A stretch of 12,772 bases of DNA from Ignavibacteriales bacterium UBA6490 (GTDB lineage: Bacteria; Bacteroidota; Ignavibacteria; Ignavibacteriales; Ignavibacteriaceae), in NCBI GenBank assembly GCA_002435365.1, contig DJMM01000089.1, positions 20,659 to 33,430 of the forward strand, read 5' to 3'. Position numbers and translations under genes: made by a program. This document shows positions 6,323-12,772 of the stretch, in pieces. Below the pieces are notes generated by a model. The model was not told where the DNA came from and did not search any database. It saw only the letters and a program-made list of their open reading frames with translations. Position 1 is the first letter of the stretch, and every line of letters begins with the position of its first letter.

Positions 6323-7609
6323 ATGCTAAAAATATTGGTAATGTTCTCTCTTGCTGCCGGAACCCTTTTCTCATTCCCTGCTGCGAATAACGGAGCTCTT
6401 GATTCTTTAATAAATCAGGCACTCAATGTAAGTCCTGCATTAAAAATGCTGAAGGCAAAATATAATGCTTCAGTAAGCAGGGTAAACATCAATTCCAATC
6501 TGCCTGATCCAACACTGACGCTGGGGCTGGCAAATCTTCCCACCAATTCATTTTCATTTACCCAGGAGCCTATGACCGGAAAAATTATCGGGTTAAGTCA
6601 GGCGTTTCCGTTTCCCGGTAAACTGGAAGCAGCAGCGGATGCAGCTGAAAAAGATGCGGAAATAGTTACAAAAGAAATAGCAGACGCAGAAAACGAGATC
6701 AAAAAAAATATATCAAAAAATTACTGGGAACTTGTTTTTGTAAGGAAAGCAATAGAAGCAGCAAACCAAAGCAGGATTTTGTTAAAAAATATCGCGGAAG
6801 TGGTGAGAGCAAATTATTCTGTGTCCAATGCCAGCCAGCAGAATATTTTAAAAGTTGAACTTGAAATTACAAATATTGCAGACAGGATTGAGGAGCTTAA
6901 GAACAAGGAAAATTCAGTCTCTGCCCTTATAAATGCACAGCTGCTTCAAAACACCCGTACCTACGTACCGGCGGATGAGCTTCCGGATATAACTTATCTG
7001 AGCTTAAACGAGGTTAAGCTGGATTCTCTTGCAAGGCTCAATCGTCCCTTCCTTGAAGGTCTGCAGATAGCAAAACAAAAATCCCTTTTGATGAAGAATC
7101 TCGCCGGATATGATTACTACCCGAACTTCAATTTGGCGCTTCAGTATTCCTTCCGGGACAGGATCTCGAAAACCAATATGCAGCTTGATGATTTTTTTAC
7201 AGTAATGGTCGGAATAAGCCTGCCGCTGAATTATGGCGGAAAGGTTACTGCAAAAGTGGAGGAGGCTGAAGCAATGCAGAATATGTACGACGGGCAATAC
7301 CAGATGTCCGTCCAAACTTTAAGCGGCAATTTCGGGTCTTCGGTATCAAAACTGAATTCCCTGCAGGAGCGCATAAAATTACTTGAGGAGGCCCTGCTTC
7401 CCCAGGCCAGGCAGACCTATGCGGCATCGCTTTCAAGCTACCAGGTAGCGCAGATCGATTTTATAAATGTAATTGATGCCCAAAACAGACTGTATCAGAT
7501 AGAAACCAATCTCTATAGATTGAAATCGGATTATTTAATTGAGAAGAGTGAACTGGAGTTCTTAACAGGAACAGAACTCAATAAGGTACCAGGATTCACT
7601 CAGGAGTAA
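6323..7609 (+). CDS. TolC-family outer-membrane channel of the metal efflux pump (CusC-like)
   Basis: This 428-residue product is the outer-membrane factor that forms a trimeric beta-barrel and alpha-tunnel exit duct and docks to the adaptor/RND pair. A signal peptide is visible at the N-terminus (MLKILVMFSLAAGTLFSFPA). The mature part has two OEP repeats, at about 25-215 and 235-425. Recognisable blocks are PDPTLTLGL (61-69), QAFPFPGKL (93-101), YYPNF (265-269), and DFINVIDAQNRL (379-390) in the second repeat. FPGKL with PDP is common in TolC proteins from Cus/Czc-type operons. The protein contains no cysteine, so unlike E. coli CusC it is not lipid-anchored. The start has AAGGA 6 bases ahead, overlapping the stop of the small ORF. 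The adaptor gene begins 5 bases after its stop. CusC-like is inferred from the operon partner, since the family itself does not show substrate. Confidence 0.92.
   Translation: MLKILVMFSLAAGTLFSFPAANNGALDSLINQALNVSPALKMLKAKYNASVSRVNINSNLPDPTLTLGLANLPTNSFSFTQEPMTGKIIGLSQAFPFPGKLEAAADAAEKDAEIVTKEIADAENEIKKNISKNYWELVFVRKAIEAANQSRILLKNIAEVVRANYSVSNASQQNILKVELEITNIADRIEELKNKENSVSALINAQLLQNTRTYVPADELPDITYLSLNEVKLDSLARLNRPFLEGLQIAKQKSLLMKNLAGYDYYPNFNLALQYSFRDRISKTNMQLDDFFTVMVGISLPLNYGGKVTAKVEEAEAMQNMYDGQYQMSVQTLSGNFGSSVSKLNSLQERIKLLEEALLPQARQTYAASLSSYQVAQIDFINVIDAQNRLYQIETNLYRLKSDYLIEKSELEFLTGTELNKVPGFTQE
7602..7606 (+). promoter_or_regulatory. Shine-Dalgarno that sets the TTG start of the adaptor gene
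   Basis: AGGAG lies within the last codons of the TolC gene, 8 bases ahead of TTG at 7615. This spacing, together with the basic signal sequence that follows at once, supports TTG as the true start and implies coupled translation. Confidence 0.7.
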
Positions 7610-7614
7610 ATTTA

Positions 7615-9315
7615 TTGAAAAAGAAAAGCATATTTATCGTTGCAGGTCTTGCTGTAATTATATCAACAGCGGGACTCCTTTTCCTTCTTGCTTCCAACAA
7701 TAGCAGCAGCACTGTTACTGCTGAAAAACAGTTATATACCTGCGGAATGCATCCGGAGGTGGTTACAAGCGAACCGGGAGACTGCCCTATATGCGGTATG
7801 AAGCTTGTACCGATAATAAATTCTAACTCAGCCGGCAGCGGGGAAAGAAAAATACTCTACTGGCGTGCCCCCATGGATCCAAATGAAATTTATGATGCAC
7901 CCGGAAAATCGAAAATGGGTATGGACCTGGTTCCCGTTTATGAAGATGAAGAGGGCGGTTCTGCTATAGTTTCAATTGATCCCAGGGTTGTTCAGAATAT
8001 GAATGTTAAGACCTCGGTCATCGAAAAGAAAAAATTATCTTCAGAGGTTGTTACCAACGGCATTCTTACTTCAAATGAAACCACAGAATACATAGTAACC
8101 ACAAGGGTAAACGGCTGGGTGGAAAATCTTTACATAAACTATACCGGCCAGCCCGTAGCCAGGGATCAAAAGCTTATGGATATTTACTCGCCCGAGCTTG
8201 TAGCTGCACAGCAGGAATTAATTACCGCACTGAATTATCAGACTGCTGTGAGTAATACCAGCTTTAAGGAAGTAAGACAAAGCGGCGGCGAACTTCTTAA
8301 GAATGCAGAAAGAAAACTCCGTCTCCTTGAAATTCCTGAAAGCGATATTGAAAAAATAAAAGCTACCGGAGAAGTTAAAACTTATGTCACCCTTTATGCT
8401 CAAAGCAACGGAACTGTATTGGAAAAAAATGTTCTGAAGGGACAAAAGATAATGGCGGGAATGCCGCTTCTGAAGGTTGCCGATCTTTCCTCACTCTGGC
8501 TTACAGCAGATATATATGAATATGAATTATCAAAAATAAGAGAGGGTTCCGGAGCTAAAATCAGATTCAATTACCTTCCCGGTAAAACCTATGAAGGAAG
8601 AGTATCCTTTATTTATCCCACGCTGGACCCTAAAACCAGAACCGCAAAAATAAGGATTGATATTCCTAATTATACTGGTGAGTTGAAACCCTCCATGTTT
8701 GCAAATGTAATCATCCGCGGAAAAGACCTGGGCAGCCACCCGGTTGTTCCTGAAAATGCAGTAATCAGAAGCGGAAGAAAAGATATTGTTGTTGTTGCAC
8801 TGGGCAGGGGAAGTTTCAAACCACAGCAGGTTGAGCTGGGCAGTTACTCGGACGGATATTACCAGGTATTAAACGGATTATCCGAAGGAACAAAAATAGT
8901 AACTTCAGCGCAGTTCCTGATAGATTCCGAAAGCAACCTGAGAGCAGCAGTAAGTCGGTTCAGGGGAGAGGATATCCTTAAAACACCGGAGCCGAAAGAA
9001 GTTCCCGGACACAACCACGACGCAGCGCCCGATAATAATAATGATGAGAAAGAACCGGCTGCCAAGAAAAACATGAGTACAGATAAGACCTCTAACCGGG
9101 GCAGCGGGCATTCCTCCACCCCGGGAAACAAGGATGTAATAGATTTGTACTCCCTTGATAAAAATAAGGACGGCAAGGTTTTCCAGGATCTGATGGATTG
9201 GCATATAATTTCCGATGAGCCGGGCAGATGCCCGCTATGCAATATGATTCTGCAGGAAGTTACTCTCCAGGAAGCAAAAAATAATTTAATTGTAAACGGA
9301 TATAAAGTAAGCTAA
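7615..9315 (+). CDS. cusB: RND efflux periplasmic adaptor with heavy-metal-binding modules (CusB-like)
   Basis: This is the membrane-fusion protein that links the RND pump to the outer-membrane channel and, in CusB, binds Cu(I)/Ag(I) and hands it to the pump. It has 566 residues, longer than usual. In order: basic N-terminus with hydrophobic anchor or signal (about 5-26); a heavy-metal-binding module, YTCGMHPE to CPICGMKLVP (41-66), with Cys43, Met45, His46, Cys57, Cys60 and Met62; a CusB-type segment, YWRAPMDPN to MGMDLVPVY (82-109), with several Met; an alpha-hairpin/lipoyl core (about 155-290); and a beta-barrel plus membrane-proximal region (about 292-440). A low-complexity polar linker (452-510) follows, rich in Asn, Asp and His. 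The unusual C-terminus (511-566) has an EF-hand-like DKNKDGKV (515-522) and a second HMBD-like core, WHIISDEPGRCPLCNM, with Cys539, Cys542 and Met544. The gene starts at TTG with AGGAG 8 bases upstream. It begins 5 bases after the TolC gene and ends 19 bases before the pump gene. Confidence 0.92.
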   Translation: MKKKSIFIVAGLAVIISTAGLLFLLASNNSSSTVTAEKQLYTCGMHPEVVTSEPGDCPICGMKLVPIINSNSAGSGERKILYWRAPMDPNEIYDAPGKSKMGMDLVPVYEDEEGGSAIVSIDPRVVQNMNVKTSVIEKKKLSSEVVTNGILTSNETTEYIVTTRVNGWVENLYINYTGQPVARDQKLMDIYSPELVAAQQELITALNYQTAVSNTSFKEVRQSGGELLKNAERKLRLLEIPESDIEKIKATGEVKTYVTLYAQSNGTVLEKNVLKGQKIMAGMPLLKVADLSSLWLTADIYEYELSKIREGSGAKIRFNYLPGKTYEGRVSFIYPTLDPKTRTAKIRIDIPNYTGELKPSMFANVIIRGKDLGSHPVVPENAVIRSGRKDIVVVALGRGSFKPQQVELGSYSDGYYQVLNGLSEGTKIVTSAQFLIDSESNLRAAVSRFRGEDILKTPEPKEVPGHNHDAAPDNNNDEKEPAAKKNMSTDKTSNRGSGHSSTPGNKDVIDLYSLDKNKDGKVFQDLMDWHIISDEPGRCPLCNMILQEVTLQEAKNNLIVNGYKVS

Positions 9316-9334
9316 GGAAACCCGGAGATCACAG

Positions 9335-12300
9335 ATGGTAACAGGTAGCAGTAATAAGGATGGCTTAATTGCAAAGCTGATTGAATGGTCTATAAACAAC
9401 AAACTTATGGTTGTTGTTTTAACCGCTGCTCTAATATTTGGCGGGATCTGGGCTGTATCAAATACTTACGTGGACGCGCTTCCAGATCTTAGCGATGTAC
9501 AGGTAATTATTTTAACAGAATATCCCGGACAGGGGCCGCGCATTGTCGAAGATCAGGTTACTTATCCCCTCACTACCAAGATGCTTTCCGTTCCCTATGC
9601 AAAAGATGTCCGCGGCTACTCTATGTTCGGCTATTCGATGGTATATATAATCTTTGAGGACGGCACTGACATTTATTGGGCGCGAAGCCGTGTACTCGAA
9701 TATCTGAATGGTTTGCGGAGTGTTCTGCCTGAGGGAGTTAGTCCGCAGCTGGGTCCTGATGCAACAGGCCTGGGGTGGGTTTACCAGTATGTGCTGCAGT
9801 CCGATAAAAGAAATTTGCAGGAATTACGATCGATACAGGATTTCTTCCTGAAATATGAACTCACTTCCATTCCGGGTGTTGCAGAAGTAGCAAGCATCGG
9901 CGGATATGTAAAACAGTACCAGGTAAATGTGGATCCCACCAGGCTTGCCTCTTATAATATATCCCTGCAAAAAGTTAAGATGGCCATTCAGCGAAGCAAT
10001 AATGATGTGGGCGGCCGCTTAATGGAAATGGGCGAAATGGAATACATGGTGCGCGGACTGGGATATATTAAAAGTGAAAATGATCTTAAAAATATATCTG
10101 TCGGAGTTTCAGCAAATACCGGAACACCTGTATATTTATCCGATATTGCCGATGTAACAGTCGGACCCGAATTGCGCAGGGGACTCGCGGAATGGAACGG
10201 GAAGGGGGAAACCGTAGGCGGAATTATTATAATCCGTTATGGGGAAAATGCCCTTGCAGTAATAAATAAGGTTAAGGAACGGATTGAAGAACTTAAAAAA
10301 TCGATGCCCGGTGACATTCAAATTCTTCCTGCATACGACCGGTCAACACTTATTGAAAGCGCTATTGATAATTTAAAAGGCAAGCTGTTCGAGGAAACTT
10401 TAATTGTTGCACTCATTATTATAGCTTTTCTGCTTCACGTACGGAGTTCGTTAGTTGCAATTTTTACATTGCCGACCGCCGTACTTGTTTCGTTTTTAAT
10501 AATGAAGCTTCAGGGAATAAATGCAAACATAATGTCCCTGGGGGGTATCGCAATAGCAATCGGAGCGATGGTGGATGCTTCAATTGTACTTGTGGAAAAT
10601 GCTGCTTCCCATATGTCATCAGACCAGGATAAACCAGATGACCAGCGGAAGCCGCACTGGCGGATTATTCTTGAATCCGCAAAGGAAGTTGGCCCTTCAA
10701 TTTTCTACTCGCTGCTGGTAATAACAGTTTCATTTCTTCCGGTGTTTACACTTGAACAGCAGGAAGGCAGATTATTCAAACCCCTGGCATTTACAAAAAC
10801 TTATGCCATGGGTGCCGCAGCAATTCTCGCTGTTACAATCGTTCCGGTTCTGCTGGGGTATTTTGTAAGGGGCAGAATAAGGAAAGAAGAAGATAATCCA
10901 ATTACAAAATTTTTAGTAAAGCTCTACCACCCCGTTGTTGATTTTGTAATGAAAAGAAGATACTGGGTGATGACGGCCGCTCTGGCAGCAATCCTGGTAA
11001 CAATAATTCCCTTTACCAGGCTGGGCTCGGAATTTATGCCCCCCCTGTATGAAGCCGATCTTCTTTATATGCCTACAACGCTGCCCGGAATATCTATTAC
11101 AAAGGCAAAAGAATTACTTCAGCAGACCGATAAGATAATCGCATCGTTCCCGGAAGTTGAAACTGTGTTCGGTAAAATAGGACGAGCCGAAACCGCCACC
11201 GATCCCGCACCATTGACAATGATCGAAACCACTATCCAATTAAAACCGCAGGATCAATGGCGTCAAGGGATGACCCCGGAAAAACTTGTAGAAGATCTGA
11301 ATGCCGCAGTACAGATCCCCGGATTGACTAATGCGTGGACCATGCCCATTAAAACAAGAATTGACATGCTTTCAACGGGAATCAAAACTCCGGTAGGCAT
11401 AAAGATTGCCGGACCGGATCTGAATGTCCTGCAGGACCTTGGAAAGCAGATCGAGGAGGTCGCAAAAACAGTTCCCGGCACCCGTTCTGCCTATGCGGAA
11501 AGATCGGTCGGAGGAAACTATGTTGATTTTATAATCGACAGGTATGCGATAGCAAGATACGGATTGAATATTCAGGATGTACAGGATGTTTTTATGTCTG
11601 CAGTGGGTGGTATGAATATTACAAAAACCGTGGAGGGCCTTGAACGCTACCCCGTTAATCTGCGATACCAGAGAGACTATAGAGAAAATACTGACGCACT
11701 GAAACGGGTGCTGGTTTCCCTTCCTTCCGGTGGAAATATACCGCTTGAACAGCTTGGGAAGATTGAAATTGTTAAGGGTCCGCCGATGATCAAATCGGAG
11801 AATGCCCGTCCGAACACATGGGTTTTTGTTGATCTTACAACCTCGGACATCGGATCTTACATCCAAAAAGCAAAAGATGCAATTAATAAGCAGGTTACAC
11901 TGCCTCCCGGATATTCAATAAAGTGGAGCGGACAATATGAATATATGGAAAGAGCTGCAGCACATCTTTCTCTTGTAATTCCGTTAACCCTTTTAATAGT
12001 AATTATGCTCCTGTATATGAATACAAAATCCCTGATCAAAACCGGAATTGTGCTGCTTGCACTTCCGTTCTCTATGATCGGAGCGGTATGGTTCTTATAC
12101 CTGGCAGGATTCAACTTAAGTGTTGCCGTTTGGGTCGGAATTATTGCGCTGCTTGGCATTGACGCTGAAACCGGAGTTGTGATGCTGCTTTATCTCGATA
12201 TATCATATGAGAAGTTCAGAAAAAATGGACTGCTCAAAACCATGGCAGATCTGAAAGAAGCAATATTTGAAGGTGCTGTAAAAAGAGTGCGTCCCAAAAT

Positions 12301-12526
12301 GATGACCGTTATGACTACGATGCTTGGATTATTGCCGATTATGATCGGAGCGGGCGTCGGCTCGGATACAATGAAAAGAATTGCCGCCCCCATGGTCGGT
12401 GGAATTCTCACCAGCTTCATTATGGAGCTGACAGTATATCCGGCAATCTTTTATGCCTTAAAAAGAAGAGAAGTTAAAAAGCTGTGGGAAGAAAAAGAAG
12501 GATTGACCCCGGTAACAGCAAAATAA
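9335..12526 (+). CDS. cusA: Heavy-metal RND efflux pump, Cu(I)/Ag(I) type (CusA-like)
   Basis: This is the inner-membrane, proton-driven pump of the tripartite complex. It takes metal from the periplasm or cytoplasm to the TolC duct. It has 1063 residues, close to E. coli CusA, with the expected order: TM1 (about 22-41), porter domain, TM2-6 (about 353-510), second porter half, and TM7-12 (about 545-565 and 877-1042). The three metal-site methionines of CusA are present in matching contexts: Met579 (LLYM), Met629 (APLTM) and Met678 (RIDM). The proton-relay residues match too: Asp414 in MVDASIVLVEN, Glu945 in GIDAETGVVML and Lys988 in VRPKMMTV. This supports Cu(I)/Ag(I) over the Zn/Co/Ni (Czc) class. 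The GSEFMPPLYEADLLYMP block near 564-580 also follows CusA. The start is chosen at ATG with GGAG 7 bases ahead. The 46-base gap to the next gene holds no terminator, so the repeat protein is likely cotranscribed. Confidence 0.95.
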   Translation: MVTGSSNKDGLIAKLIEWSINNKLMVVVLTAALIFGGIWAVSNTYVDALPDLSDVQVIILTEYPGQGPRIVEDQVTYPLTTKMLSVPYAKDVRGYSMFGYSMVYIIFEDGTDIYWARSRVLEYLNGLRSVLPEGVSPQLGPDATGLGWVYQYVLQSDKRNLQELRSIQDFFLKYELTSIPGVAEVASIGGYVKQYQVNVDPTRLASYNISLQKVKMAIQRSNNDVGGRLMEMGEMEYMVRGLGYIKSENDLKNISVGVSANTGTPVYLSDIADVTVGPELRRGLAEWNGKGETVGGIIIIRYGENALAVINKVKERIEELKKSMPGDIQILPAYDRSTLIESAIDNLKGKLFEETLIVALIIIAFLLHVRSSLVAIFTLPTAVLVSFLIMKLQGINANIMSLGGIAIAIGAMVDASIVLVENAASHMSSDQDKPDDQRKPHWRIILESAKEVGPSIFYSLLVITVSFLPVFTLEQQEGRLFKPLAFTKTYAMGAAAILAVTIVPVLLGYFVRGRIRKEEDNPITKFLVKLYHPVVDFVMKRRYWVMTAALAAILVTIIPFTRLGSEFMPPLYEADLLYMPTTLPGISITKAKELLQQTDKIIASFPEVETVFGKIGRAETATDPAPLTMIETTIQLKPQDQWRQGMTPEKLVEDLNAAVQIPGLTNAWTMPIKTRIDMLSTGIKTPVGIKIAGPDLNVLQDLGKQIEEVAKTVPGTRSAYAERSVGGNYVDFIIDRYAIARYGLNIQDVQDVFMSAVGGMNITKTVEGLERYPVNLRYQRDYRENTDALKRVLVSLPSGGNIPLEQLGKIEIVKGPPMIKSENARPNTWVFVDLTTSDIGSYIQKAKDAINKQVTLPPGYSIKWSGQYEYMERAAAHLSLVIPLTLLIVIMLLYMNTKSLIKTGIVLLALPFSMIGAVWFLYLAGFNLSVAVWVGIIALLGIDAETGVVMLLYLDISYEKFRKNGLLKTMADLKEAIFEGAVKRVRPKMMTVMTTMLGLLPIMIGAGVGSDTMKRIAAPMVGGILTSFIMELTVYPAIFYALKRREVKKLWEEKEGLTPVTAK

Positions 12527-12572
12527 TTATAAAGATCAATTACATTACATAATTAAAAACGGAGAATATATA

Positions 12573-12772
12573 ATGAATAGTATAATTAAAATTGCGGCGG
12601 TAACTGTTTTCGCTGCTTTTATTTCAGTTTCCTTCGCACAGGAAAAAATAGATAACGAACAGAAACAGATGGAGTGCTGTCAAAAGAATGATGGTAAGAT
12701 GGAGCACGGTAAAATGGAGTGCTGCAAAACGGATGATGGTAAAATGGAGCATGGTAAAATGGAGCACGGCAA
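12573..12772 (+). CDS. Secreted Met/His/Cys-rich repeat protein, putative periplasmic metal binder (partial)
   Basis: This gene is cut by the window edge after 66 codons. I do not recognise a named family. It begins with a signal peptide (MNSIIKIAAVTVFAAFISVS, likely cleaved after Ala22 in SFA-QEK). The mature part then runs in 15-residue repeats. Copy 1 is MECCQKNDGKMEHGK (33-47), copy 2 is MECCKTDDGKMEHGK (48-62), and a third begins MEHG. The repeats give MECC pairs and HGKM strings, i.e. HxxM motifs like the Ag/Cu-binding motifs of SilE-type proteins. A role in binding Cu(I) or Ag(I) in the periplasm, feeding the CusB/CusA-like pump, is inferred from content and position. GGAG lies 8 bases before the ATG. 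It sits 46 bases after the pump gene and probably belongs to the same operon, taking the place that CusF fills in E. coli. The repeat number and C-terminus lie outside the window. Confidence 0.85.
   Translation, partial: MNSIIKIAAVTVFAAFISVSFAQEKIDNEQKQMECCQKNDGKMEHGKMECCKTDDGKMEHGKMEHG
12669..12772 (+). repeat. 45-base tandem coding repeats
   Basis: Two in-frame 45-base units (12669-12713 and 12714-12758) encode MECC-x3-DGKMEHGK. A third copy starts at 12759 and diverges to MEHG. The units are near-identical in DNA as well as protein (for example GAGTGCTG and GATGATGGTAA recur), which points to recent slippage or recombination. The array continues past the window end. Confidence 0.85.

Noticed and set aside
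8859..9242. Minus-strand ORFs of up to 127 codons opposite the end of the adaptor gene
   Set aside because: They are antisense to the adaptor's linker and C-terminal module, have overlapping alternative frames, and show no domain or ribosome-binding site. The low-complexity linker explains the open frames.
11372..11866. Minus-strand ORF of 164 codons inside the pump gene
   Set aside because: The plus-strand frame here carries conserved RND pump sequence, including Met678. The antisense product has no recognisable features.
12537..12572. Terminator between the pump gene and the repeat-protein gene
   Set aside because: The 46-base gap is AT-rich without a stable stem or T-run. It holds only the GGAG ribosome-binding site, so cotranscription is more likely.
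12669..12772. Short tandem repeats as a CRISPR array
   Set aside because: The units are adjacent with no spacers, keep a reading frame with a 45-base period, and follow a signal peptide. They are coding repeats.

Overview
The window carries a metal-efflux locus next to two housekeeping-type genes. Base composition is AT-leaning. Protein similarity is of the Bacteroidota/Chlorobiota/Ignavibacteria kind: an RND adaptor with heavy-metal-binding modules and a Cys-free TolC. This placement is inferred from general style and not from a marker gene. Some starts have clear Shine-Dalgarno motifs and others have none.

Left part (minus strand, 54-2176): a Fpg/Nei-family DNA glycosylase and an FAD-dependent L-2-hydroxyglutarate oxidase (LhgO). 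Neither is obviously tied to the rest. A 264-base divergent intergenic region follows.

Middle (plus strand, 2441-6014): a two-gene regulatory unit with an 11-base overlap. The first gene is a polytopic membrane histidine kinase (about 7 N-terminal TM segments, then a TM hairpin, HAMP, PAS, HisKA and HATPase). The second is an NtrC-type response regulator (REC, sigma54 AAA+, Fis-type HTH). The kinase's predicted outward-facing loops hold a concentration of His, Met and Cys residues.

Right part (plus strand, 6212-12772): a tightly packed efflux operon. It begins with an uncatalogued 33-codon single-TM ORF, followed by a TolC/CusC-like outer-membrane channel, a CusB-like adaptor with metal-binding modules at both ends, and a CusA-like RND pump. 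The pump retains the three methionines and the charged proton-relay residues expected of Cu(I)/Ag(I) transporters. The last gene, cut by the window edge, encodes a secreted protein built of 15-residue repeats rich in Met, His and Cys.

Working model (inference): the membrane kinase senses periplasmic or membrane Cu/Ag and phosphorylates the NtrC-type regulator. The regulator activates the efflux operon through the 197-base region at 6015-6211, where repeated and palindromic motifs occur. CusABC-like proteins then expel the metal while the repeat protein buffers it in the periplasm. The familiar enterobacterial Cus system instead uses an OmpR-type regulator (CusR) and the small chaperone CusF, so the regulatory logic and accessory proteins here differ.
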